From NCBI GenBank assembly GCA_902470475.1, contig CABRGT010000001.1, forward strand, positions 1 to 64,000: a stretch of 64,000 nucleotides of DNA, read 5' to 3'. This DNA is from an uncultured Porphyromonadaceae bacterium (GTDB lineage Bacteria > Bacteroidota > Bacteroidia > Bacteroidales > Muribaculaceae). The position numbers and the translations under genes were made by a program. Numbering within the stretch: the first letter of the stretch is position 1; each line of letters begins with the position of its first letter. The notes beneath the pieces were generated by a model, which had not been told where the DNA came from, made no database searches, and saw only the letters and a list, made by a program, of their open reading frames with translations. Positions 25,551-33,738 of this stretch are shown here, piece after piece.

Positions 25551-26450
25551 ATGAACAAAATTTTCAAGAAAGAGATTCTTATCGGATTAATTGTTATCAT
25601 CGCGATGGCTGTCCTTTTCGTCGGCATCGACTTCCTCAAAGGTGTCAATGTATTCAAGGCTGCCAACTACTACTATGCTACATATGACAATGTGGCCGGA
25701 CTTGCCAAAAGCGCCCCTGTTACCATCAACGGCTTCAAGGTCGGCCTCGTCCGGGATATCAGATATGAATATAACAACCCCGGCCATATGCTCGTCGAAC
25801 TCTCACTTGACCGCGAGCTCAAAATTCCCGCAGGCACTAAGGCTGTACTTACCACCGACCTGCTCGGTACGGCGAGCATCGCTCTTGAACTTGCCCCGCA
25901 GGGACGTTACCACGAAGTAGGCGACACTCTCATGGCTGTCGTACCCAAAGGTCTGATGGACAATGTCACCCAAGAGCTGCTGCCTCAGGTAGGCAACATA
26001 TTCCCGAAAGTCGACACATTACTCACATCGGTCAATACCCTCGTCGGCGATCCCGCACTGCTCAGCTCCGTACAGCGCCTCAATGACATCACTTCGAACC
26101 TCGAACGCGCCACACGTCAGCTCAACTCGCTGCTGGCCACTCTGCCGCCCATATCGGCCAACATAAATACAATCACAACCGATCTGACGACTACCACCGC
26201 AAACATAGCCGAAATCACGACCGACATAAACAACGTGCCTGTCGACTCAATCGCCAATAATATCAAACAGCTTACCGACAATCTCCGCCTGCTTTCGGAT
26301 CAGCTCAACGACCCGAATTCATCACTCGGAATGCTCACTCGCGATCCACAGCTCTACAACAACCTGAATTCGGCTGTCGCCAATCTCGACTCACTCTTCG
26401 TTGACATAAAGCGTAACCCCAAACGTTATATCAGCATCAAACTGCTGTGA
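25551..26450 (+). CDS. MCE/MlaD-family phospholipid transport protein
   Basis: 299 residues: one membrane anchor (about 8-25, ILIGLIVIIAMAVLFVGIDF), one MCE domain (about 38-115, TYDNVAGLAKSAPVTINGFKVG) and a long helical C-terminal part (about 140-280) rich in Thr/Asn/Leu heptads. Such proteins form hexameric rings moving lipids between membranes with an ABC transporter (MlaEF); no transporter genes lie in this window. Same operon as the amidase. Confidence 0.9.
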   Translation: MNKIFKKEILIGLIVIIAMAVLFVGIDFLKGVNVFKAANYYYATYDNVAGLAKSAPVTINGFKVGLVRDIRYEYNNPGHMLVELSLDRELKIPAGTKAVLTTDLLGTASIALELAPQGRYHEVGDTLMAVVPKGLMDNVTQELLPQVGNIFPKVDTLLTSVNTLVGDPALLSSVQRLNDITSNLERATRQLNSLLATLPPISANINTITTDLTTTTANIAEITTDINNVPVDSIANNIKQLTDNLRLLSDQLNDPNSSLGMLTRDPQLYNNLNSAVANLDSLFVDIKRNPKRYISIKLL

Positions 26451-26471
26451 TTTCACAGCTCACTCCAACAG

Positions 26472-26510
26472 GCGCCGGAATGCCGTTTGCAGACGCATTT
26501 CGGCGCTTAT
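26472..26510 (+). terminator. Terminator of the amidase-MCE operon
   Basis: GCGCCGGAATGC pairs with GCATTTCGGCGC with one G-T pair, then TTATTTT. It begins 21 bp after the MCE stop. Confidence 0.75.
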
Positions 26511-26828
26511 TTTAACTAATTTAAAATAGAGTCCGTTTACATAAACAACATTGCTGCGACACACCTGTCGTTATTAATGCCACTGATTTATACATATACC
26601 GTATTAAAATCAATCAAAATTCGCCATCATAATAACATAACTATATTACTATATATTAGATTGTTATTATATATTATATGAAGTGATAATTTAAACCAAT
26701 ATGCCGTCCGTATTATAATCATCTAATTCTTACAGCATTGAATCACTTACAATAAAAACAAATAAAAATCGAGTTGTTTTTTGAATAAATTATTCTGAAA
26801 TTTGTATCAGCTAAATAACCAACCTTGA
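26511..26828. other. AT-rich dnaA upstream region
   Basis: About 320 bp without genes, very AT-rich, with runs such as TATTACTATATATTAG. I looked for DnaA boxes (TTATNCACA and complement) and found none convincing, so I do not call an origin. A TGAATAAATTATTCTGAAATTTG stretch just upstream of dnaA may include its promoter. Confidence 0.4.
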
Positions 26829-28226
26829 ATGTCAAACTCCAAAAATCACATCGAGCTATGGGATCAATGCCGCGACTTTCTGCGCGACATTCTGCCGCCG
26901 CAACAATTCACTGCGTGGTTCGGCTCAGTGACCTCATTCAGCTTCGAGAATAACGAGCTGCGCATCGTGGTCCCCTCCCCGTTCGTGGCAGAACAACTGG
27001 AGCAAAGATTCAAGGTTCAGCTCAATGCCGCGATCCGGAAAGTATACGGCGACAATGTCGTGCTGTTCTATCGTTACAACACGATTAACAATATACCGGA
27101 TACCACCGTCAGCGAACGCTCTGCTGAGATGTCGCCTGTCATTATCCGCAACAGCGCGGCCCCGGCAGCCAATCCGTTCATCAGCGAGACACCCAAGGTT
27201 TTCGACACACAGCTCAATCCCCGCTATAACTTCGAAAACTATTGTACCGGAGAAAGCAATCTTCTGGCACGTACAATCTCGGAAGCTATAGCCAACGATC
27301 CGACAAACAAGACATTCAACCCGCTGTTTATTTTCGGACCGACCGGTGTCGGAAAGACTCATCTGATACAGGCCGTCGGCATACGTATAAAGGAACGGAA
27401 TCCGCAGGCAAAAGTACTATACGTCACTGCACGTCTTTTCCAAAGCCAATATACCGCTGCCAACAGCAAAGGTCAGATCAACAACTTCTTCCACTTCTAT
27501 CACGGCATCGACACACTCATTATTGATGACGTGCAGGATCTGGCCGGAAAATCCGAGACACAGAACACTTTCTTCCACATCTTCAATCAGCTGCATCAGA
27601 ACAACCGGCAGATCATCATGTCCAGCGACTGCCCGCCGTCGGAAATGGATGGTTTCGAGGCCCGTCTGCTTTCCCGCTTCAAATGGGGTGCTTCAGCTGA
27701 GCTATACAAACCCGACTACGACCTCCGGCGTCGCGTTCTGATCAAGAAAGCCGAACAGGATGGTCTGGACCTTCCTCAGGAAGTGATAGACTATGTGGCG
27801 GAAAATGTAACCGATTCCATTCGCGAACTCGAAGGCGTCGTAGCCTCGCTGGTCGCACACGCCACGCTACTCAATTGTCCGATCACTCTGCAGTTGGCAC
27901 ATACCGTTGTTGCCAACGCCATTCGGATACGTCGCCGTCAGGTCAACTTCGAGATGGTCACACAGGCTGTAGCCACATTTTTCAAGATTGAGGCTGATAC
28001 ACTGTTCACCAAAAGCCGTAAACGCGAGATATCCGACGCACGGCAGATTGTAATGTATCTTGCAAAGAAACTGGCAAGCATGTCGCTCAAAAATATCGGC
28101 ACAAAGCTTGGTCGCACCCACGCCACAGTGATTTACGCATGCCGTAATATCGAAGAACGCATGCCCATCGATAAGGATCTCCGCTCTGCGATTGACTCCA
28201 TCAAGGAACTTATCGAAAAAAACTAA
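26829..28226 (+). CDS. dnaA: Chromosomal replication initiator DnaA
   Basis: Binds DnaA boxes at the origin and opens the duplex. 465 residues, the usual length. Domain I is WDQCRDFLRDILPPQQFTAWF; the AAA+ core has Walker A GPTGVGKTH (170-178) and Walker B LIIDDVQ (about 229-235); the domain IV DNA-binding helix-turn-helix contains SLKNIGTKLGRTHATVIYACRNIEE (about 418-442). It stands alone; dnaN is not adjacent, which is common in Bacteroidota. Confidence 0.98.
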   Translation: MSNSKNHIELWDQCRDFLRDILPPQQFTAWFGSVTSFSFENNELRIVVPSPFVAEQLEQRFKVQLNAAIRKVYGDNVVLFYRYNTINNIPDTTVSERSAEMSPVIIRNSAAPAANPFISETPKVFDTQLNPRYNFENYCTGESNLLARTISEAIANDPTNKTFNPLFIFGPTGVGKTHLIQAVGIRIKERNPQAKVLYVTARLFQSQYTAANSKGQINNFFHFYHGIDTLIIDDVQDLAGKSETQNTFFHIFNQLHQNNRQIIMSSDCPPSEMDGFEARLLSRFKWGASAELYKPDYDLRRRVLIKKAEQDGLDLPQEVIDYVAENVTDSIRELEGVVASLVAHATLLNCPITLQLAHTVVANAIRIRRRQVNFEMVTQAVATFFKIEADTLFTKSRKREISDARQIVMYLAKKLASMSLKNIGTKLGRTHATVIYACRNIEERMPIDKDLRSAIDSIKELIEKN

Positions 28227-28377
28227 GCCATAACCCTCCATTTTTAGGCAAAAGTTCCAAAACTTGTTTTATAACATATAAAATAATTTGGCCACGTGCT
28301 TAAAAATGTGGAAATTTGTAACGCAAACCTAAAAACAATCTTTTTTACCTTAGAAATTGTACCTATTGGAAACCCTT

Positions 28378-28408
28378 AAAAAGGAACTGCGTGACGCAGT
28401 TCCTTTTT
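28378..28408. terminator. Terminator after dnaA
   Basis: AAAAAGGAACTGCGT pairs perfectly with ACGCAGTTCCTTTTT, works in both directions, and is followed by ATTTAT. The 150 bp between it and dnaA hold no gene. Confidence 0.85.
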
Positions 28409-28441
28409 ATTTATAACCGATTTTCCGGCAATAAAAAATAC

Positions 28442-28466
28442 GGCGTCCGGATTTGATCCGGACGCC
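28442..28466 (-). terminator. Terminator of the acyl-CoA dehydrogenase/etf operon
   Basis: GGCGTCCGGAT-TTG-ATCCGGACGCC is a perfect 11-bp stem; on the minus strand it is followed by GTATTTTTTATT. Confidence 0.85.
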
Positions 28467-28489
28467 GCCTTTATGAATTGTAATCCTGA

Positions 28490-30193
28490 TTATTTGTTAA
28501 TGTAATAATCGAGCTGGGCTACGTCGAATGTGCGGATAAACTCTGCATGACGGGTAACTTCAGCAGCTGCAAGATTCACGTATACGTGGAGAGATTTTGT
28601 GAAGTCATCATTGCGGTTAGCATCGTCGAGCAGCAGATACGACATGACTATGTTGCCGGCCATTTCTACAAGACGACGGGCCATGAAGTCAGCATACTGG
28701 GGATTATCCACGCCGGTCACGGCAGCGACTGCGCTCTCGTACATCTCAACCAGTACGGCGATGCGGTCCTTGACGGCCTGCAGTTCGGGCTTGACCTCGC
28801 GAGCTGCGTAAGATTCCATCAGCGAGCGATATGTGCCGGTAGTTACGTGGCGGATAGCTGCTACAACCTGGAGCTGCGTCGTGCCTTCATAGATAGAAGT
28901 GATGCGTGCGTCGCGATAGAGGCGTTCGCAGGCGTAATCTTTCATGAAACCCGAACCGCCGTGTACCTGGATGCAGTCATAGGCATTCTGATTGCAGTAT
29001 TCACTGCCCATACCCTTGGCCATGGGAGTGAGGGCGTCGGCCAGCTTGTTGTAGGCCTTGGCTTCCTGACGTTCTTCAGGAGTGAGCTTACGCTCGCGGG
29101 CGATATCGTCGTATGCCTTGTAAAGATCGACATAGCGGGCGCATTCGTAGAGCAGTGAGCGCGATGCGTCAAGTTTGGCCTTCATTACGGCGATCATCTC
29201 CGACACTGCCGGGAATTCGATGATAGCCTTGCCGAACTGCTTGCGGTCGCGTGCATACGCGAGGGCTTCGCGATAGGCCAGCTCGCTCACGCCTACGCTC
29301 TGGGCGGCTATGCCGAGACGGGCACCGTTCATCAGAGCCATCACGTACTTGATCAGACCCATACGGCGCGAACCGCAAAGTTCCGCGGGAGCGTTCTTAT
29401 ATACGAGTTCGCATGTGGGCGAGCCTTTGATACCCATCTTATTCTCGATGCGGCGTACGTTCACGCCACCGTTGCGCTTGTCGTAGATGAACATCGACAG
29501 GCCGCGGCCGTCCTTGGTTCCGTCCTCCGAGCGGGCAAGCACCAGATGGATGTCGGAATCACCGTTGGTGATGAAGCGTTTCACACCGTTGAGCACCCAC
29601 GAGCCGTCCTCCTTCTGAGTAGCCTTGAGCATGACGGACTGAAGGTCTGAACCTGCGTCGGGTTCGGTAAGGTCCATCGACATGGGCTCGCCGGCGCAGA
29701 CACGGGGAATGAAGCGTGCACGCTGATCGTCGTCGCCGAATTCATATAGAGTTTCGGCGCAGTCCTGCAGGCCCCAGAGATTCTCGAAGCCTGTATCGGC
29801 ACGGCTCACGATGTCCGCAGCCATGATATAGGGCGTGATGGGGAAGTTAAGGCCGCCGAAGCGACGGGGCATCGCCATGCCCATCAGGCCTGCCTGACGG
29901 CAGACTTCGAGATTCTTCACCGTAGCGTCGGCATAATGTGCGCGGCCGTTGGAACACGATGCTCCCTGATGGTCGACAGCCTCGGCATTCTCTGCGATAA
30001 CGTTGCCGCACAGGTCTCCGACTACATCGAGCACGCGCTCGTAGTTGTCCATGGCGTCCTCATAGTTCAGGGGAGCATAGTCAAACTTGTCAGCTTCTGT
30101 AAAGTTGCGCTCTTTGAGCTCAACGATCTTGCGCATCGCCGGATGGTTGAGATGGTGGCGCAGATCGGGATTGTCTGTATAGAAATTAGCCAT
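28490..30193 (-). CDS. Acyl-CoA dehydrogenase
   Basis: FAD enzyme that oxidises an acyl-CoA and hands electrons to ETF. 567 residues from ATG 30193; the longer frame to 30376 lies inside etfA. Visible: N-terminal domain with MGMAMPRRFGGLNFP, central MSMDLTEPDAGSDLQ, beta-domain GSWVLNGVKRFITNGD, C-terminal YARDRKQFGKAIIEFP and QVHGGSGFMKDYACERLYRDARI. An extra C-terminal part (about 455-567) marks the longer subfamily. It starts 5 bp after etfA, forming an ETF-dehydrogenase unit. Acyl substrate not deducible. Confidence 0.95.
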   Translation of the reverse strand: MANFYTDNPDLRHHLNHPAMRKIVELKERNFTEADKFDYAPLNYEDAMDNYERVLDVVGDLCGNVIAENAEAVDHQGASCSNGRAHYADATVKNLEVCRQAGLMGMAMPRRFGGLNFPITPYIMAADIVSRADTGFENLWGLQDCAETLYEFGDDDQRARFIPRVCAGEPMSMDLTEPDAGSDLQSVMLKATQKEDGSWVLNGVKRFITNGDSDIHLVLARSEDGTKDGRGLSMFIYDKRNGGVNVRRIENKMGIKGSPTCELVYKNAPAELCGSRRMGLIKYVMALMNGARLGIAAQSVGVSELAYREALAYARDRKQFGKAIIEFPAVSEMIAVMKAKLDASRSLLYECARYVDLYKAYDDIARERKLTPEERQEAKAYNKLADALTPMAKGMGSEYCNQNAYDCIQVHGGSGFMKDYACERLYRDARITSIYEGTTQLQVVAAIRHVTTGTYRSLMESYAAREVKPELQAVKDRIAVLVEMYESAVAAVTGVDNPQYADFMARRLVEMAGNIVMSYLLLDDANRNDDFTKSLHVYVNLAAAEVTRHAEFIRTFDVAQLDYYINK

Positions 30194-30198
30194 GGCTA

Positions 30199-31227
30199 TT
30201 ACTTGGAGTTCTTCTTGTAATACTTGATGAGTTTCGGCACCACGTCTTCGATGTTGCCTGTGATCACGTAGTCGGCGATGGTATTGATCGGCGCGTTGGG
30301 ATCGTTGTTGATGGAGATGATGATCGAGCTCTCCTGCATGCCGGCGATATGCTGGATCTGGCCGGATATACCGCACGCGATGTAGAGTTTCGGACGAACA
30401 GTCACACCGGTCTGACCGATCTGACGTTCATGCTCGATGAATCCGGCGTCGACAGCGGCACGCGAGGCACCTACTTCGGCTCCGAGAGTATTGGCGAGGT
30501 CGAAAAGGAGTTGGAAGTTTTCTTTCGAACCTACGCCGTAGCCGCCGGCCACGATGATGGGCGAGTTCTTGATGTTGACCTTAGATTTGGCGATCTGGCG
30601 GTCGATGATTTCGACAACAAAGTCCTCGTCGCTTACATATTTTTTCGGATCGAGGTTGATTACCTCACCCTTGTGTTCGCTGTTGAAGATTTCTTTCTTC
30701 ATCACACCCTCACGCACAGTCGCCATCTGCGGACGGCATTCGGGATTGACGATCGTGGCAACGATATTGCCGCCGAAAGCCGGACGGATCTGATAGAGCA
30801 GGTTGCTGTATTCCTTCTTGGTCTTGGCATCGGTATGGTCGCCGATTTCCAGAGCCGTACAGTCGGCCGTAAGACCCGAGTGAAGGGCCGATGACACGCG
30901 GGGACCGAGGTCGCGGCCGATGCAGGTGGCACCCATAAGGGCTATCTGAGGCTTGATCTCCTTGAACAGATTGATCAGGACGGCTGCATGCGGATTCGAT
31001 GTATAGGGATAGAGACGCTTGTCATCCACCTTGTATACGGTGTCGGCGCCATAAGGAAAAATCTGTTTCTCGACATCCTTGAGATCCGATCCGATGACTA
31101 AGGCTTCGAGCTTCACGCCGAGGCGGTCGGCAAGCTTGCGGCCCTTGGTAAGCAGTTCGAGCGAAACGTCAGCCACACGGCCATCCTCGATCTCGCAGTA
31201 AACTATAAGATTGTTGTTATCTGTCAT
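30199..31227 (-). CDS. etfA: Electron transfer flavoprotein, alpha subunit
   Basis: Carries FAD and shuttles electrons from the acyl-CoA dehydrogenase. 342 residues. The C-terminal FAD domain has ADVGASRAAVDAGF (seen as GAEVGASRAAVDAGFIEHERQIGQTG), VRPKLYIACGISGQIQH and SIIISINNDPNAPINTIADY, the classical signature. It lies 32 bp after etfB. Confidence 0.97.
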   Translation of the reverse strand: MTDNNNLIVYCEIEDGRVADVSLELLTKGRKLADRLGVKLEALVIGSDLKDVEKQIFPYGADTVYKVDDKRLYPYTSNPHAAVLINLFKEIKPQIALMGATCIGRDLGPRVSSALHSGLTADCTALEIGDHTDAKTKKEYSNLLYQIRPAFGGNIVATIVNPECRPQMATVREGVMKKEIFNSEHKGEVINLDPKKYVSDEDFVVEIIDRQIAKSKVNIKNSPIIVAGGYGVGSKENFQLLFDLANTLGAEVGASRAAVDAGFIEHERQIGQTGVTVRPKLYIACGISGQIQHIAGMQESSIIISINNDPNAPINTIADYVITGNIEDVVPKLIKYYKKNSK

Positions 31228-31259
31228 AGTCTTTAATATTATTCGGCGTGATGCGTTGA

Positions 31260-32132
31260 TTAGCCGATTGTGTGGTTTTCGATGAGTTCTTTGATGAGTT
31301 CTTCGATCTGGCCGTCGTTGTCATCGAGGTGACGGGCGTCCTTGGCAGTGAAGACCACGTTCTCGACAGTCTTCACCTTCGTGGGCGAGCCGGGGAAACC
31401 GATCTGCTCGGGATCGGCCTCTACGAATGCAGCACCCCACTCTTTCAGCTGAAGATCGGGACGGGCGTCGACGAAAGCCTGCTGCTCCTCTGTCAGAGCG
31501 GCTTTTTCGCTGGGCGATACGGCACGCTTGAATTTCATCAGGCGCTTTGCATTGCGGGGACGGCAGTCTGCAGCCGAACCGTTGACGGTCACCACGCAGG
31601 GCAGCGGGGCCACGACAGTCTCGATACCATGCTCAAGACGACGCTTTACGGTGACTTTGCCGTCCTTGAGATCGACAATTTCTTCTGCATACGTCACCTG
31701 CGGAATACCGAGTTTCTCAGCGATCTGAGGGCCGACCTGAGCCGTGTCGCCGTCGATGGCCTGACGGCCGCCGAGGATGATGTCATAGTTGCCGATCTTT
31801 CTGACAGCCTGTGCCAGTGAATACGAGGTAGCCAGTGTGTCGGCACCGCCAAGGGCACGGTCAGTCAAAACGATGCCGCCGTCAGCTCCGCGATACATTG
31901 CTTCACGGATAACCTCGGCGGCTTTGGGAAGACCCATGGTCAGCATCGTGACGGTGGATCCGGGATTGGCGTCTTTCAGGCGAAGCGCCTGTTCGAGCGC
32001 GTTTAGGTCTTCAGGGTTAAAGATTGCAGGCAAGGCGGCACGGTTGATTGTTCCGTCGGCCTTCATAGCATCTTTGCCTACATTGCGGGTGTCGGGCACC
32101 TGCTTAGCAAGCACAATGATGTTTAAACTCAT
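31260..32132 (-). CDS. etfB: Electron transfer flavoprotein, beta subunit
   Basis: Partner of EtfA. 290 residues from ATG 32132 (MSLNIIVLAKQVPD); the longer frame to 32219 would start upstream of the promoter. Motifs: EDLNALEQALRLKD, MLTMGLPKAAEVIREAMYRGAD, GGRQAIDGDTAQVGPQIAEKLGIPQVTYAEEI. First gene of etfB-etfA-acyl-CoA dehydrogenase. Confidence 0.96.
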   Translation of the reverse strand: MSLNIIVLAKQVPDTRNVGKDAMKADGTINRAALPAIFNPEDLNALEQALRLKDANPGSTVTMLTMGLPKAAEVIREAMYRGADGGIVLTDRALGGADTLATSYSLAQAVRKIGNYDIILGGRQAIDGDTAQVGPQIAEKLGIPQVTYAEEIVDLKDGKVTVKRRLEHGIETVVAPLPCVVTVNGSAADCRPRNAKRLMKFKRAVSPSEKAALTEEQQAFVDARPDLQLKEWGAAFVEADPEQIGFPGSPTKVKTVENVVFTAKDARHLDDNDGQIEELIKELIENHTIG

Positions 32133-32207
32133 AATTATCAGATTATTAGTTATAATTACTTTCTTCTGCAAGGATACGGCCGGATAAATCGGCGTATTTT
32201 TGTACTG

Positions 32208-32239
32208 CAAAGTTAACAATTTATTGCATTCCGCACAAT
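32208..32239 (-). promoter_or_regulatory. etfB operon promoter
   Basis: Minus strand ATTG, 20 bp, TAACTTTG. Predicted start about 70 bp before the etfB ATG. Confidence 0.7.
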
Positions 32240-32302
32240 TTATCTAACAAAAACTAATATTAAAGAAAGTAAAAGAGGCTGTCGCGTAGCGTAATAGACG
32301 TA

Positions 32303-32381
32303 CCGGGCCACGCCATGGTCCGGCATCAATTCACAGAAATCGCCCGCAAGGCGGCAAGCCGTCCCTGCGGGCGATTTTTTT
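32303..32381. terminator. Two hairpins between etfB and rplT
   Basis: CCGGGCCA/TGGTCCGG (32303-32323) is followed by AAATCGCCCGCA/TGCGGGCGATTT (32337-32377). The second ends in T7 on the plus strand; on the minus strand it lies just after the rplT stop with a weaker tail. It probably ends the thrS-infC-rpmI-rplT transcript and may also end a short plus-strand RNA. Confidence 0.6.
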
Positions 32382-32398
32382 GTTGAAAACCGATGTTC

Positions 32399-32746
32399 TC
32401 AGGCCTTCACCTTGTCAACGATAGCCTTGAAAGCGGCGGGGTTGTTCAGGGCGAGGTCAGCGAGGACTTTGCGGTTGATTTCGATTCCTGCCTTGTGGAG
32501 CAGACCCATGAGCTTCGAGTAACTCAGATCGTGCTGACGGGCTGCGGCATTGATGCGCTGAATCCAGAGGGCGCGGAAGTTGCCTTTTTTGTCCTTACGG
32601 TCACGGTAAGCGTAGGTAAGACCTTTTTCCCAAGTGTTCTTGGCAACGGTCCACACATTACGGCGGCAGCCAAAGTAGCCGCGGGTAAGTTTAAGAATTT
32701 TTTTACGACGTGCACGTGAGGCAACGTGGTTGACTGATCTAGGCAT
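32399..32746 (-). CDS. rplT: 50S ribosomal protein L20
   Basis: Early assembly protein of the large subunit. 115 residues, standard length. Starts PRSVNHVASRARRKKILKL, then GYFGCRRNVWTVAKN, YAYRDRKDKKGNFRALWIQRINAAAR. Last gene of the thrS-infC-rpmI-rplT operon; in many bacteria L20 represses rpmI-rplT through the mRNA, but no such leader structure was verified here. Confidence 0.98.
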   Translation of the reverse strand: MPRSVNHVASRARRKKILKLTRGYFGCRRNVWTVAKNTWEKGLTYAYRDRKDKKGNFRALWIQRINAAARQHDLSYSKLMGLLHKAGIEINRKVLADLALNNPAAFKAIVDKVKA

Positions 32747-32880
32747 TTTATTTTTGCGTTGTGAATGTCAGCGGCCTTCGCTCGCGCTTGGCTCTTAGTG
32801 GCTGTACATTCGGTTAATAAAAATGATTATAAACTCGCGATTAAAAATCTACGGAAAAGTTGCTTCTTCAGCGTTTCTGA

Positions 32881-33078
32881 TTATTTGAGAGCAAGGAGAG
32901 CCTTGACGTTCTTCTCGTCCACACGCGCGATCAGAGCGAAGTGGTCGAGATTACGCTTCTGCTTCTTGGTCTTCTTGGTCAGAATGTGGCTGTGGTAAGC
33001 GTGTTTTCTTTTGATTTTTCCTGATCCGGTAAGAGCGAATCTTTTTTTGGCACCGGAATTAGTTTTAATCTTCGGCAT
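32881..33078 (-). CDS. rpmI: 50S ribosomal protein L35
   Basis: 65 residues: MPKIKTNSGAKKRFALTGSGKIKRKHAYHSHILTKKTKK type of start, very basic, standard length. Lies 134 bp upstream of rplT and 55 bp downstream of infC. Confidence 0.98.
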   Translation of the reverse strand: MPKIKTNSGAKKRFALTGSGKIKRKHAYHSHILTKKTKKQKRNLDHFALIARVDEKNVKALLALK

Positions 33079-33133
33079 TTTGTTTGTTATTAATTGGAGT
33101 TATATAATATGTGTCAGCTCGTGACACCTTTTT

Positions 33134-33730
33134 TCATTTTTTCTTGGGCGAGATCATGATGATCATGCGCTTGCCCTCAAGCACCGGCAGCTGCTCTACC
33201 TTGCCGTACTCCTCCAGATCATTGGCAAATCTGAGCAGAAGCACCTCTCCCTGTTCCTTGAAGAGAATCGAACGGCCTTTGAAGAATACATATGCCTTTA
33301 CTTTAGCGCCTTCCTGCAGAAATCCTACTGCATGCTTGAGCTTGAAGTTATAGTCATGATCGTCGGTCTGAGGCCCGAAACGGATTTCCTTCACGACTAC
33401 CTTGGTTGCCTTGGCCTTGATTTCCTTGGCTTTCTTCTTCTGCTGATACAGATATTTCTGATAGTCGAGAATCTTGCACACCGGCGGATCAGCCTGTGCG
33501 GATATTTCCACGAGGTCAAGTTCAAGCTCCTCCGCCTGACGGCGCGCTTCCTGGATGGAATAGATACCGGGAGTCACATTGTCGCCAACAAGACGCACCT
33601 CACGCGCACGTATGTGTTCGTTGATATTATTGGGGTCTTTAGCGTTGCGGTCCGGCAGCCTGCGGTCTCGCTGCTGGGGGCGCGGTCCTTGCGGACGCGG
33701 TCCCGGAGTAAAGTTGGGCTTTTTATCCAT
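33134..33730 (-). CDS. infC: Translation initiation factor IF-3
   Basis: Prevents subunit joining and proofreads start codons. 198 residues, with a Pro/Gln/Arg-rich N-terminal extension (about 1-25) before the core INEHIRAREVRLVGDN, DLVEISAQADPPVCKILDYQKYLYQQ and the C-terminal KEIRFGPQTDDHDYNFKLKHAVGFL. It begins with ordinary ATG, not the rare AUU used in enterobacteria, so the classical autoregulation by start codon is absent. 8 bp after thrS. Confidence 0.97.
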   Translation of the reverse strand: MDKKPNFTPGPRPQGPRPQQRDRRLPDRNAKDPNNINEHIRAREVRLVGDNVTPGIYSIQEARRQAEELELDLVEISAQADPPVCKILDYQKYLYQQKKKAKEIKAKATKVVVKEIRFGPQTDDHDYNFKLKHAVGFLQEGAKVKAYVFFKGRSILFKEQGEVLLLRFANDLEEYGKVEQLPVLEGKRMIIMISPKKK

Positions 33731-33738
33731 TCAGTGTA

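Noticed and set aside
26451..28489. Replication origin around dnaA
   Set aside because: No DnaA boxes matching TTATNCACA found on either side; AT-richness alone is not enough.
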